Below, piece after piece: positions 16,029 to 25,559 of a DNA stretch of 64,000 bases (positions are counted from its first letter, which is position 1; the number at the start of each line of letters is the position of its first letter). A program made the position numbers and the translations under genes. Source of the stretch: Flavobacterium sp. YO12 (GTDB lineage Bacteria; Bacteroidota; Bacteroidia; Flavobacteriales; Flavobacteriaceae); assembly GCF_004119495.1 (NCBI RefSeq), contig NZ_NRQU01000018.1, forward strand, positions 1 through 64,000. The letters are read 5' to 3'. The notes beneath the pieces are model-generated. The model was given only the letters and a program-made list of their open reading frames with translations, made no database searches and was not told the origin of the DNA.

Positions 16029-16082
16029 AAAACACTCTAAAATCATAAAAGCTTTAATTTGATGATTTTAGAGTGTTTCTTT
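16029..16082 (+). terminator. Rho-independent terminator
   Basis: A 17-bp perfect stem, 16030-16046 with 16062-16078, a 15-nt loop and a T-rich tail. It ends the membrane-protein transcript. Confidence 0.85.
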
Positions 16083-16123
16083 TTTGAAAATAATGCACTA
16101 ATATTCATTTGCAGCGTTCCCTA

Positions 16124-16153
16124 TTGCTGATTAGGACAATTTAATTACTTTTG
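16124..16153 (+). promoter_or_regulatory. Full -33/-7 promoter of bioB
   Basis: TTG at 16124-16126, a 19-nt spacer and TACTTTTG at 16146-16153. This is the best match in the window to the flavobacterial consensus TTG-N17-23-TAnnTTTG. Transcription should begin near 16160. No BirA-like operator was recognised. Confidence 0.65.
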
Positions 16154-16176
16154 AAGCTTCAAAAACAATGTATTCG

Positions 16177-17265
16177 ATGAGCATTACAAAACACAACTGG
16201 ACCAAAGACGAAATAATCGCAATCTACAATAAACCTTTAATGGAATTGCTTTATGAAGCTGCGACAATTCATAGACAACAACATGATCCGAATGTAGTTC
16301 AGGTATCTACCTTACTTTCGATCAAAACGGGCGGCTGCCCTGAAGATTGTGGTTATTGCCCACAAGCTGCACGTTATAATACTGGTGTTGAAGGAAATGA
16401 TTTAATGAGTGTAAGTCAGGTAAAAGCACAAGCTTTGCGTGCAAAATCAAGCGGATCTTCACGCGTTTGTATGGGAGCGGCTTGGCGAAATGTAAAAGAC
16501 GGCGAAGAATTTGATCAGGTTTTAGAAATGGTTCGTACCATTAATAAACTAGATATGGAAGTTTGCTGTACTCTAGGTATGATTACTGAAAATCAAGCGC
16601 AGCGTTTAGCCGAAGCTGGTTTATATGCCTACAATCACAACTTAGATACTTCTGAAGAATATTATAAAGACGTGATTTCTACGCGTGGTTTTGAAGATCG
16701 TTTGCAGACTATCGAGAATGTTCGAAAAACAAATGTTACGGTTTGCAGCGGCGGAATCATTGGTATGGGAGAAAGTATAGAGGACAGAGCTGGAATGCTA
16801 GTTGCTCTTTCTACATTAAACCCACAACCAGAATCTGTGCCAATTAATGCTTTGGTTGCTGTTGAGGGAACTCCAATGGAAGAGGAAAAACCAGTTGAAA
16901 TTTGGGAAATGATTCGTATGGTGGCTACAACTCGAATTGTAATGCCGGAAACTCAGGTTCGTTTATCTGCTGGAAGAACCAATATGACTCGTGAAGGACA
17001 GGCAATGTGCTTTTTTGCGGGAGCAAACTCAATTTTTGCAGGTGACAAATTACTTACTACTCCAAACCCAGATGTAAACGAAGATATGAAGATGTTCGAA
17101 ACATTAGGAATGGTGCCTCAAAAACCTTTTATCAAGGTAATGCAGCCTAAAACTGTTGAAGCAGCCGATTCTCAATTTACTTCATTGGGTGAAAAACCTA
17201 AATGGTCAAGACCTGGACATACTATCGAAAAAAATATTGAAGCTTCAGTTAAATCAAAAATTTAA
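16177..17265 (+). CDS. bioB: Biotin synthase
   Basis: BioB is a radical SAM enzyme that inserts sulfur into dethiobiotin to make biotin. The 362-aa product has the radical-SAM cysteines in CPEDCGYC (CxxxCxxC) and the downstream features of the family: YNHNLDTSEEYY, CSGGIIGMGES, VRLSAGRTNMTREGQ. Length is normal. An ATG three codons upstream (16168) is also possible, but homologues begin at MSITKHNW. It is transcribed alone, away from bioA, bioD and bioF, which lie 7-13 kb downstream on the other strand. Confidence 0.96.
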   Translation: MSITKHNWTKDEIIAIYNKPLMELLYEAATIHRQQHDPNVVQVSTLLSIKTGGCPEDCGYCPQAARYNTGVEGNDLMSVSQVKAQALRAKSSGSSRVCMGAAWRNVKDGEEFDQVLEMVRTINKLDMEVCCTLGMITENQAQRLAEAGLYAYNHNLDTSEEYYKDVISTRGFEDRLQTIENVRKTNVTVCSGGIIGMGESIEDRAGMLVALSTLNPQPESVPINALVAVEGTPMEEEKPVEIWEMIRMVATTRIVMPETQVRLSAGRTNMTREGQAMCFFAGANSIFAGDKLLTTPNPDVNEDMKMFETLGMVPQKPFIKVMQPKTVEAADSQFTSLGEKPKWSRPGHTIEKNIEASVKSKI

Positions 17266-17300
17266 TTGACAAAGCTCAAAATCTCGATAAATATTTTTAA

Positions 17301-17337
17301 ATTGCTTATAACTTGTGTGTTATAAGCAATTTTTTTA
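17301..17337 (+). terminator. Rho-independent terminator of bioB
   Basis: Perfect stem attgcttataac (17301-17312) / gttataagcaat (17319-17330) followed by seven T. It ends just before the next gene on the same strand. Confidence 0.85.
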
Positions 17338-17345
17338 TTTAGAAG

Positions 17346-18212
17346 ATGGAGTTAAAACAAATCGAAAGGGTAAAAAAAATCTCTAAGGCCGATTTTATTT
17401 CCCAATATGTAAAAAAACAAATCCCAGTAGTTGTTGAGGAACTGACCGAAGATTGGCCAGCCTATAAAAATTGGAAACTTTCTTATATAAAGAAAGTCGC
17501 AGGAGATTTAATTGTGCCCTTGTACGATAATAGACCCGTTAATCATGAAGACGGTTTTAATGAAGCTCACACTAAAATGAAAATGAGCGATTATATAAAT
17601 CTTCTGGAACAAAAACCAACAAATTATCGCATCTTTCTTTATAATTTAATGAAAGAAGTTCCGGCATTAAATCAAGATTTTTTATGGCCTGATATTGGCT
17701 TAAAACTTGTAAAGCAAATGCCAATGTTGTTTTTTGGCGGTGAAAACTCTAAAGTGTTCATGCATTTTGATATTGACTATTCAAATATTCTTCACTTTCA
17801 TTTTCATGGAGAAAAACAATGTATGCTTTTTGCTCCTGACCAATCCAAATATATGTATAAAGTACCTCACGCTTTAATTTCGAGAGAAGATATAAATTTT
17901 GATGATCCTGATTACGAAAAATTTCCTGCTCTAAAAAATGCAAAAGGCTACATTACAAACTTAAAACATGGCGAAATGCTGTATATGCCAGAGGGTTATT
18001 GGCATTATATGAAATATTTAACTCCAGGATTTTCTATGAGCCTGCGCTCCTTTCCTAAAAACATAACCAATTTATCAAAAGCGGCTTATAATGTTTTTAT
18101 TATGCGCTATTTTGATATTATGATGCGAAAGGTAAAAGGACAAAAATGGATTGATTATAAGAATGAAAAAGCAATTCAAAACACTCATGAAAAACTGCAA
18201 AAGACTTTTTGA
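17346..18212 (+). CDS. JmjC/cupin-like Fe(II)/2-oxoglutarate oxygenase
   Basis: This 288-aa protein belongs to the Cupin_8 (JmjC-like) family. The iron-binding facial triad is visible as H140 and D142 (MHFDIDYSN) and H220 (PEGYWHYM). The N-terminal segment IPVVVEELTEDWPAYKNW is typical of FIH-like hydroxylases, which hydroxylate protein side chains or small molecules using 2-oxoglutarate and O2. The target is unknown. Its start is 8 nt after the bioB terminator, and it converges with the delta-60 protein gene at a 6-nt gap. Confidence 0.85.
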   Translation: MELKQIERVKKISKADFISQYVKKQIPVVVEELTEDWPAYKNWKLSYIKKVAGDLIVPLYDNRPVNHEDGFNEAHTKMKMSDYINLLEQKPTNYRIFLYNLMKEVPALNQDFLWPDIGLKLVKQMPMLFFGGENSKVFMHFDIDYSNILHFHFHGEKQCMLFAPDQSKYMYKVPHALISREDINFDDPDYEKFPALKNAKGYITNLKHGEMLYMPEGYWHYMKYLTPGFSMSLRSFPKNITNLSKAAYNVFIMRYFDIMMRKVKGQKWIDYKNEKAIQNTHEKLQKTF

Positions 18213-18218
18213 GAAAAA

Positions 18219-21200
18219 TTAATGAAAAACAATCTTTTGAGCTGCTGATTTTCCGCTGTCAAAAACTACATTAATTAACAATATCTGATCACTGGATTTG
18301 AAGTTTACAATCTGGTATTCTGTATTATTAATTGTTTTGTTATTGAATAACATTTTTCCTGAAACATCAAAAATTGATAGTTCTTTCATAATATCTTTTG
18401 TCGAATTTAATACTATATTTTTTCCTTTAACCGAAACGCAAAGTGAACTGTCTTGATTCTTAAATTGATCCGCACCTAATGTTTCAATATTATACCGAAT
18501 TACAAAACGATCTAAAAAAGTTCCAGCTGTGGTTGTAAATTTATAGCTGCTTTCTAGAAGATTATGCATAACATTTTCGTTTTTGTCTTCTAAATAAACA
18601 GCGTGAGTACTCAAATCGCCATCTGCATGATCAATTGAAATTGAAAATTCGCCGGCAATTGTTGAGCTATATCCTAAAGCAACAAAATCTGATTCTGAAA
18701 AAGGTAAAGCACGCCCTTGAATTACAAGCTTTTTATCGTCAATTAAACTGTAAAAATCAACAAATTGATTTCCGTCTAATGATTCCGCATCATACTTTAA
18801 ATCATAAAAATTAGTAGCCTCTTCGAGATATCCAATCAAAATTTGCTTAAAAGCTCCTTTTGAATTTTGAAAATTCAACCACAATCGATGTTTCTCTGTT
18901 TCATCACTATTCCGAAAACTTTGAACTTTAGAGGGTTTTAAAAAAGCATTATTATTTCCAAGAATTCGCATGCTGTCATCAAATTCTACTGTCCCGACTG
19001 CATTACTTGTAACAAAAAAGGACTGCCCTGAAGCTATTTTTCCGTCAGGAATTGTTTCATTTACCCCAGAAGATGATGCTTCTGTACCCACTCCTCCAAC
19101 CAGATTATAGGACGCATAGTCATCTGAATTGTATTCAAAATTAGTTACCGGCGTATTATGTGTCCAAAAGTAAAGTGCGCCTTTGGTTTTAAGATTGTTT
19201 TTTTTCAAAAAAACTGCAGCATCTATTGCCGATGGATAGGGATTTCCGACTAAACTAAAACTATCTGTTTCTCCCAATTCAATTTCTACTTTTCCATTAT
19301 TTGGGATTCCTTTAAAAACGGCTTCATAAACTGCTCTTGATGTTATCGAAAATTCCTGCGGTCCTCTTATTGCATATCCTTTACCTAACAGCATATTATT
19401 TAAACGTGATTCTTCTTTCCAGCCCGCGGCAGTATCAAATGACAAATATTTATCAAACAAGGTATTGGGCGATACATCTATTAATTTTTGATTATCGACA
19501 GGTGAAGACCAAAACGTATAGTCGTATCTTAAAATTGGTTTTGTTTTTCGATAAAGGTTAATAATCCCAGTATTTATAATACTATCGTCTGATTGATACA
19601 AACTTGCTGTATCTTCTAAAACTAATGTTCCTAAACCTGAATAAGAAAATTCTACACCTAAAGTGTTTCCGCTTAAAAGTGTCACCGTTTTGGCTGATTC
19701 AATTGTGCAGCTGCAAATATTTGCTGCAATTAAATTTGGATAACTTTCTTTAAAGAACACTTCTTTTCCGCTGGACGGGTAACCTTTTGTCCAAGAAAAG
19801 CCATCCCAAATTGTTGAATCTACACAAAGTTTTAATCGTGCTGCTCGATGTTTAGAAACTCCGTTGACCGAATTAAAATCACCACCTATCAAAAGTCTAT
19901 AATCGTTGGTGAAATTTAAAGTTAAAAGATTTTTATTGAGCCGCGCATCAAATGAGTTATCAAAATCGCCTGTTTTCAAGAGTCTTATTAATCGCAGTGC
20001 CTGACTGTTTTTATAAGTTCCTGAAAAGGCGCCTCCAACTAAAAGTTTATCATCTGGCTGTACCAAAATACACCGCACGTCGCCGTTACTAAAGCCTGTT
20101 CCCGCAGAAAAACTATCGTCCAGACTTCCATTGGAGTTTAAACGGATAATTCTTTTTTGTGAAGAGCCTTTAAATGTCAAAAATGTACCACCAGCAATTA
20201 TTTTTCCGTCTGATTGCATTGCAAGTGCGTAGATGTGTTTATCAAAACCGGTGCCTATATTAAAACTTAAATCGACACTTCCGTCTTCATTTAGACGAAC
20301 TAAATGAGGATAGGACAGTCCGTTAAAAGTGGTAAATCTGCCTGCAGCCAATATTTTCCCATCTGGCTGAATTAAAACATCTTCAATAATAGCATCTGCA
20401 CCTGTACCAACATTAAAAGTAACATCTCGTGATCCATCGGGCAATAATCTTACTATTCTAGCAGCAGATAAATCGTTATTGAACCGAGTGAAGTTACCAG
20501 CCGCAATAATTTTATTGTCTGACTGTACTGCTAAAGCATAAACTTGAGCATTAAATCCAGTACCGCTATTGAAAGTATTATCTAAAGAGCCGTTTGGTAA
20601 TATTCTAGCAATTCTATTAGAAACTGCGTCATTGTACTTGGCAAAATTTCCTCCAAAAACAATTTTTTCTCCTTCTTGAACTACAGCTGCTTTTATTAGT
20701 TTATCGGCTCCTGATTTACCTGTATTAAAATCCAAATCAAGCGAGCCGTCTTCTAAAAGTCGTGCAATTCGATTAACTGGTAAATTATTGAATTTGCTGA
20801 AATTACCAAAAATCATTGTTTTTAAATTTGCTACTGGCAAAATCTTTAACACTGAATTATCAAAGCCAACTCCTGCTGACAAATAACCTGTATCTTGTTC
20901 TCCATTAGAATCTGTTTTAGCTAAACCTCCTTGATTTTGCCCATCAAAAACCGCAAATGAACCGCCAATAAACCATGATCCTTCTTGATCTTCTGCTAAT
21001 GCAAAAACAGAAGCTGACCCAGGACCTGCGCCCAAATCAAAGTCAGATTTTATAGTTCCGTCGGCGTTTAAAAGTACTGCTCTATTTACATCATCATTTC
21101 CATATCTGCTGGAAAAAGATCCTCCCACCATTATATTTCCTAAAAGATCTTCTTTGATTATTTGCACTGAACCGTTATTAAAACCTAATCTTTGAAAACT

Positions 21201-22073
21201 TTGATCTAATGATCCATCTTCATAAATGCGAATAATTCTATTTGCGGTATTTCCATTATAAAGTGTGAAATTACCTCCTAGAAGAATTTTTCCGTCTCGT
21301 TGTACAGCAATGGCATTTACATCATCATTAAATCCAGAACCAATATTAAAACTATTATCAACGCTTCCGTCAGAATTCAATCGAATAATCCTGTTACTTA
21401 ATGTGCCATTAAATGAAATAAAATTTCCTGTAATTAGGATTTTTCCATTTGATAGGATTCTAACATTAGTAATATTTGTAGAAGATCCGGTTCCTGTCGC
21501 AAATGTTCGATCTAAGGAGCCATTTGGAAGAACTCGTGCTATGCGGTTTACAGTTACATTATTGTATTTTGTAAAGCTTCCTACAATTATAATTTTTCCA
21601 TCTGGCTGTTCTGCAATACTATAAATAATACCACTGCCGGCTCCCACAGAAGTATCAAAAGTTGAATCACGGGAACCATCTGCATTTAAACGAATTAATC
21701 TTCCTGAATTTACCGCATTATAACCTGTAAATCCTCCGCCAACTATTATTTTCCCATCGAGCTGTAAATAAGCGGTATAAACTTTACCACTGAACCCTGA
21801 ACCTACAGTAAAACTTTCATCGATTGTTCCATCTGGTTTTAAACGTATTAACGATGGTGATGGAATTCCGTTTAGGCTGGAAAAATCACCCCCAACTATT
21901 AAATTATTATTGGGCTGCAAAAGTAAAGTTCTAACGGCACTATCGAAACCATCACCTTTTGTACCATCATCAAATGTATTAAAAGTGGTATCCAATTTTC
22001 CTTGCTGTGCATTAATGAAAGTACAGGAGAGAAAAGAAACCCAAAACAGCAGGTAAAGTAGTTTTTTTATCAA
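18219..22073 (-). CDS. Giant secreted delta-60 repeat protein with T9SS type C sorting domain
   Basis: This 1284-aa protein has a signal peptide (about 22 residues, ending INAQ). I count 14 consecutive delta-60 repeats of about 53 residues (residues about 40-770), each of the form QxDGKIIVGGxFTxxNG...RIxRLxxDGSxDxSF. Fourteen units would suit two seven-bladed propellers (inference). A middle region (about 780-1150) resembles the large domains found before T9SS signals. The last 75 residues (KELSIFDVSGKMLFNNK to QKIVFH) look like the type C T9SS sorting domain. It is a cell-surface or secreted protein, possibly an adhesin; no enzymatic motif seen. Confidence 0.88.
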   Translation of the reverse strand: MIKKLLYLLFWVSFLSCTFINAQQGKLDTTFNTFDDGTKGDGFDSAVRTLLLQPNNNLIVGGDFSSLNGIPSPSLIRLKPDGTIDESFTVGSGFSGKVYTAYLQLDGKIIVGGGFTGYNAVNSGRLIRLNADGSRDSTFDTSVGAGSGIIYSIAEQPDGKIIIVGSFTKYNNVTVNRIARVLPNGSLDRTFATGTGSSTNITNVRILSNGKILITGNFISFNGTLSNRIIRLNSDGSVDNSFNIGSGFNDDVNAIAVQRDGKILLGGNFTLYNGNTANRIIRIYEDGSLDQSFQRLGFNNGSVQIIKEDLLGNIMVGGSFSSRYGNDDVNRAVLLNADGTIKSDFDLGAGPGSASVFALAEDQEGSWFIGGSFAVFDGQNQGGLAKTDSNGEQDTGYLSAGVGFDNSVLKILPVANLKTMIFGNFSKFNNLPVNRIARLLEDGSLDLDFNTGKSGADKLIKAAVVQEGEKIVFGGNFAKYNDAVSNRIARILPNGSLDNTFNSGTGFNAQVYALAVQSDNKIIAAGNFTRFNNDLSAARIVRLLPDGSRDVTFNVGTGADAIIEDVLIQPDGKILAAGRFTTFNGLSYPHLVRLNEDGSVDLSFNIGTGFDKHIYALAMQSDGKIIAGGTFLTFKGSSQKRIIRLNSNGSLDDSFSAGTGFSNGDVRCILVQPDDKLLVGGAFSGTYKNSQALRLIRLLKTGDFDNSFDARLNKNLLTLNFTNDYRLLIGGDFNSVNGVSKHRAARLKLCVDSTIWDGFSWTKGYPSSGKEVFFKESYPNLIAANICSCTIESAKTVTLLSGNTLGVEFSYSGLGTLVLEDTASLYQSDDSIINTGIINLYRKTKPILRYDYTFWSSPVDNQKLIDVSPNTLFDKYLSFDTAAGWKEESRLNNMLLGKGYAIRGPQEFSITSRAVYEAVFKGIPNNGKVEIELGETDSFSLVGNPYPSAIDAAVFLKKNNLKTKGALYFWTHNTPVTNFEYNSDDYASYNLVGGVGTEASSSGVNETIPDGKIASGQSFFVTSNAVGTVEFDDSMRILGNNNAFLKPSKVQSFRNSDETEKHRLWLNFQNSKGAFKQILIGYLEEATNFYDLKYDAESLDGNQFVDFYSLIDDKKLVIQGRALPFSESDFVALGYSSTIAGEFSISIDHADGDLSTHAVYLEDKNENVMHNLLESSYKFTTTAGTFLDRFVIRYNIETLGADQFKNQDSSLCVSVKGKNIVLNSTKDIMKELSIFDVSGKMLFNNKTINNTEYQIVNFKSSDQILLINVVFDSGKSAAQKIVFH

Positions 22074-22329
22074 AACCAGATGATTATTTAAAATTGTAAG
22101 AATTAACCGAAATTAAACTGTTCTGATTTTAAAAACAATACCCACTTTTAGTGATTTTTTATAATGCCTAAAAAATGTTTTTTTCGCTTTAGGTATAAAA
22201 AATGAACACTCAAAAGTAAATTTTGAATCTTATAAACTGGGGGATTTATTTAAATTTGCTTTTGCTTTGATAGAATTTTCAAGAAAATGACTATTTGAAG
22301 CACTAAAAGATAAAAAGAAAGAAAAACAC

Positions 22330-22800
22330 ATGAATCCGACCTGTACTCCGAAAGAAGCTTTACAAAAACTAGAACACTTTTGTGCTTATCAGGAGCGTTG
22401 TCATGATGAAGTTGTATCAAAACTTTATAGTTTAAAAATGACTTCTGACGAAATAGATCTTATTCTGGTTCAATTAATTGAAGGTAACTTCTTGAATGAA
22501 ACCCGTTTTGCATGCAGTTTTGCCAGAGGAAAACATCGCATTAAACATTGGGGAAAACTTAGAATTACAAATGAACTGAAGTTTCGAAATATTTCCAGCA
22601 CAAATATAACTCTCGCACTCAAAGAGATTTCGCAAGAAGAATATATTGAAACTTTTGAAGCTCTTTCTGAAAGATGCTGGAACGGTATACAGGAGAAAAA
22701 TATATTAAAAAAACGCAAAAAGTTCTGCGACTATATGCTTCGAAGAGGGTATGAAAGTAATCTGGTTTATGAAAAAGTAAAAGATCTTGAAAACCTTTAA
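22330..22800 (+). CDS. recX: Regulatory protein RecX
   Basis: RecX binds RecA and limits its filament activity in recombination and SOS. This 156-aa protein shows the three-helix repeat structure of the family: CAYQERCHDEVVSKL, LIEGNFLNETRFACSFARGK (with F/R residues typical of RecX) and CDYMLRRGYESNLVYEKV at the C-terminus. Length matches. recA is not in the window. It is monocistronic, with a 256-nt gene-free region upstream in which I see no clear promoter. Confidence 0.88.
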   Translation: MNPTCTPKEALQKLEHFCAYQERCHDEVVSKLYSLKMTSDEIDLILVQLIEGNFLNETRFACSFARGKHRIKHWGKLRITNELKFRNISSTNITLALKEISQEEYIETFEALSERCWNGIQEKNILKKRKKFCDYMLRRGYESNLVYEKVKDLENL

Positions 22801-22838
22801 ACTATTTTAAGCAAAATAGTTCCTAGATATAAAAAACA

Positions 22839-22873
22839 AAAAATCCATTTACCTGTGATAAATGGATTTTTTT
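22839..22873. terminator. Bidirectional terminator
   Basis: Stem aaaaatccattt (22839-22850) / aaatggattttt (22860-22871) between the convergent recX and ketoacyl-synthase genes. Confidence 0.8.
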
Positions 22874-22889
22874 ATTTTGAAGCTTTAAA

Positions 22890-24059
22890 CTATGCTTTTT
22901 CGATTAAAATACTAACCGCATTTCCGCCAAAACCAACAGCATTAATCAAAACTTTTTTAATTGATCGGTCTTTAGTTATTGCTTTTGAAAAAGGAGTTTC
23001 GATAAAAATATCATGTTCCATCATTAAAAGCGCAAGCTCTACACTCAATATTCCAGACGCTCCAAAAGTATGTCCGATTTTCCATTTATTAGTGGTCAAC
23101 AAAGGCTGTTTTGAACCAAAAACTTTTTCAATTGCACGAAGTTCTGTCAAATCTCCTTTAATTGTTCCGGGTGCATGCATTACAATAACATCAACACTAT
23201 TTAAATCGGTATCTTTTAAAGCCATTTTCATAGACTTCTGAAAACAATCAGCTTCGGCAGAAATTGAGATATTATGTTCTAAAATTTCAGTTGCATAACC
23301 CACTCCCGTAACGTATGCAATAGCATTTTCTTTTTCTCCAGATTCTAAGCAGCATACTGCAGCACCTTCACCCAAAATCATGGTATTTTGTGTTTTCTCA
23401 AAATCAAAAGCAAGGTTGGGCCAAGAATCATTTTCTTGATCGATGCGTGAATATATTTTTAACGCACGCATTTGTCCAATAGTAAAATCTGTTAAAGGCG
23501 CTTCGCTGCCTCCTACCAAAAACTTATCAGCCATTCCCGATTTTAACCATGCAACACCGTTTAAAAGTGAATGTAATGCTGTTGAACAAGTTATTGAATG
23601 TGAAATTTCTGGTCCTGCACTTTGCAAATCATGCGCAATCCATGAAGAAATATTTCCTAAAGTTGTTGTAGGTGATGCTAAAGTCTGCGCTTTTCCTGTT
23701 TCTATATACTCAGCATAATGTTTTTCAAACAAATCTGTAGCTCCTCTTGAAGATCCAATATTTATACCAAAAACATCTTCGGAATTCCAACCAGCTTTTT
23801 GGACTGCTTTTCGTGAAGCTGCTAATGCAAACAAAACAGAATCGTCTAAAAATTTATATTTAGGATCTGATTCCCGTATTTGAGCAATCAATTGTTTTGA
23901 ATTTGTACTTAAAGCTGCAACAAAAGTATCTTGCTGATCTAAAAATCGTTTAATAAAACAATGTTTTCCGTCCAGATATTTATTCCAAACCTCGTCTTTA
24001 TCGCTTCCTAAAGGAGAAATAGAAGAAAAGGCTGTTATGGCAATTTTTTGTGTATTCAC
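22890..24059 (-). CDS. Beta-ketoacyl-[ACP] synthase (FabF-like), biotin-linked
   Basis: This 389-aa condensing enzyme has a complete Cys-His-His triad: C158 (SITCSTALHS), H295 (MHAPGTIKGD) and H330 (KIGHTFGASG), plus the C-terminal NAVGFGGNAV loop. It should therefore catalyse decarboxylative acyl-chain condensation on ACP. It is not next to fab genes; it is the last gene of a minus-strand series after bioD and bioA. In that context it may make the pimeloyl precursor of biotin or have a specialised lipid role (inference). It lies 130 nt after bioA; the gap holds a CGCAAAG-type repeat and no obvious terminator. Confidence 0.88.
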   Translation of the reverse strand: MNTQKIAITAFSSISPLGSDKDEVWNKYLDGKHCFIKRFLDQQDTFVAALSTNSKQLIAQIRESDPKYKFLDDSVLFALAASRKAVQKAGWNSEDVFGINIGSSRGATDLFEKHYAEYIETGKAQTLASPTTTLGNISSWIAHDLQSAGPEISHSITCSTALHSLLNGVAWLKSGMADKFLVGGSEAPLTDFTIGQMRALKIYSRIDQENDSWPNLAFDFEKTQNTMILGEGAAVCCLESGEKENAIAYVTGVGYATEILEHNISISAEADCFQKSMKMALKDTDLNSVDVIVMHAPGTIKGDLTELRAIEKVFGSKQPLLTTNKWKIGHTFGASGILSVELALLMMEHDIFIETPFSKAITKDRSIKKVLINAVGFGGNAVSILIEKA

Positions 24060-24068
24060 ATTATTTTA

Positions 24069-24115
24069 TTTAACCGCAAAGTTCGCAAAAGTTTATGCAA
24101 AGTTCAACGGGTTTT
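24069..24115. repeat. CGCAAAGTT-type intergenic repeat
   Basis: Three related words in a row (cgcaaagtt, cgcaaaagttt, tgcaaagttc) followed by caacgggtt, between bioA and the ketoacyl synthase gene. A similar stretch occurs at 62824-62905; caacgggtt recurs at 31329. Confidence 0.45.
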
Positions 24116-24189
24116 AGAGTAAAAAATAAAACGATATAAGCAATATATGTTACTAAAAATGACAGCATTACTTATACAAATCTATAGAA

Positions 24190-25461
24190 CTATACCATTT
24201 CAATGGCTTCTTCAATTGTTTTATATACTTTTTGAAGCTGTTCGTTAGTCATGATATAAGGCGGCAATATGTAAACAATATTTCCCACGGGGCGCAGAAC
24301 TACTCCGTTTTCTATGAAAAAATTATAAAGCTTTGTTCGCATCGACCCATAATAACTTTCTTCTGAGTCTGATTTAATTTCAACTGCAAAAATAACTCCC
24401 AATGTTCTAGCGGTAATTACTTTTGAATGGTTTTCGATTTTCTTTTGAAATTCTAAATGACTGGCATTAATTCTTTCAATATTAGCCTGCATTTCTGCAG
24501 TCTGCAATAAATCGATACTTGCCAGCACCGCAGCACAACCTGTTGGATTTGCTGTAAAAGTATGTCCATGAAATAATGCTTTATTAATATCATCATCATA
24601 AAAGGCATCGAAAATGTCTTGTGTAAAAGTCGTAATTGCCATAGGAATAGTTCCTCCAGTTAAGGCTTTAGACAAGCAAATCATGTCTGGCTCTTCAGAA
24701 ACGTAATCCATTGCAAATGTTTTTCCAGTTTTACCAAAACCAGTCATCACTTCATCAGCAATTGTCAATACCTTATTTGCTGCACAAATCTGAATTAATT
24801 TTGCCAGCGCTTCTGGTTCGTACATTACCATTCCGGCTGCACCTTGTACCAATGGTTCAAATATAAAACCGGCACAATTATGATTTTGAATTACATTCGT
24901 CAAAGCATCAAAACTTGCCTGTTCCTGTCCTTTTATCGGCACTGGAATTCGAACAACATCAATAAACATTCCCTGAAAAGCCTGCGTATAAAAAGAGATT
25001 CCGCTTGCCGCCATTGCCGCAAAAGTATCGCCATGAAAAGCATTTTCGAAAGCAATTATAGTAGTACGCTTTTCATTTTTATTGAAAAAATATTGCAAAG
25101 CTACTTTTATTGCTACCTCGACTGCGGTAGAACCATTATCAGAAAAAAAGATCTTCTGTTGGTTTTTCGGTAAAATTTCAATCAGCTTTTCTGCTACTTT
25201 TATGGCTGGCTCATGTGTAAAACCGCCAAACAAAACATGCTCTAGAGTTGTTAATTGCTTATAAACAGCATCGGCAATAAATTTATTACTGTGTCCAAAA
25301 GGATTTACCCACCACGATGCAATTGCATCAATATATTCTTTACCATTTTCATCCCATAATAAAGCGCCTTCACCTCTAGAAATTGCAATTGGAGTTTGAG
25401 CTGTTTTGTGCTGTGTATAAGGATGCCAAAGATATTGGCTGTCTTTTTCTGTTAATGTCAT
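24190..25461 (-). CDS. bioA: Adenosylmethionine--8-amino-7-oxononanoate aminotransferase
   Basis: BioA transfers the amino group of SAM to 7-keto-8-aminopelargonate to give 7,8-diaminopelargonate, the third-last step of biotin synthesis. The 423-aa PLP enzyme shows SRGEGALLWDENGKEYID, the BioA-type SWWVNPFGHSN, the DEVMTGFGKTG motif and catalytic K265 (CLSKALTGG). Length is normal. It follows bioD by 98 nt on the same strand and has a -7 element in that gap. Confidence 0.95.
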   Translation of the reverse strand: MTLTEKDSQYLWHPYTQHKTAQTPIAISRGEGALLWDENGKEYIDAIASWWVNPFGHSNKFIADAVYKQLTTLEHVLFGGFTHEPAIKVAEKLIEILPKNQQKIFFSDNGSTAVEVAIKVALQYFFNKNEKRTTIIAFENAFHGDTFAAMAASGISFYTQAFQGMFIDVVRIPVPIKGQEQASFDALTNVIQNHNCAGFIFEPLVQGAAGMVMYEPEALAKLIQICAANKVLTIADEVMTGFGKTGKTFAMDYVSEEPDMICLSKALTGGTIPMAITTFTQDIFDAFYDDDINKALFHGHTFTANPTGCAAVLASIDLLQTAEMQANIERINASHLEFQKKIENHSKVITARTLGVIFAVEIKSDSEESYYGSMRTKLYNFFIENGVVLRPVGNIVYILPPYIMTNEQLQKVYKTIEEAIEMV

Positions 25462-25516
25462 TTTTAAGAAAATAGAAGAAAGAGAATAGAAAAAAGACTA
25501 AACTCAATTGTTTAAG

Positions 25517-25524
25517 CAAAGATA
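25517..25524 (-). promoter_or_regulatory. -7 promoter element of bioA
   Basis: Minus-strand TATCTTTG, 55 nt before the bioA ATG, in the bioD-bioA gap. It suggests bioA can be transcribed separately from bioD. Confidence 0.4.
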
Positions 25525-25559
25525 GGAAAGTCTATATTCTATTTTCTATAATCTTTGCT

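Noticed and set aside
22855-23241. Plus-strand frame of 128 aa opposite the ketoacyl synthase gene
   Set aside because: Antisense shadow of a well-supported gene; no homology-like pattern.
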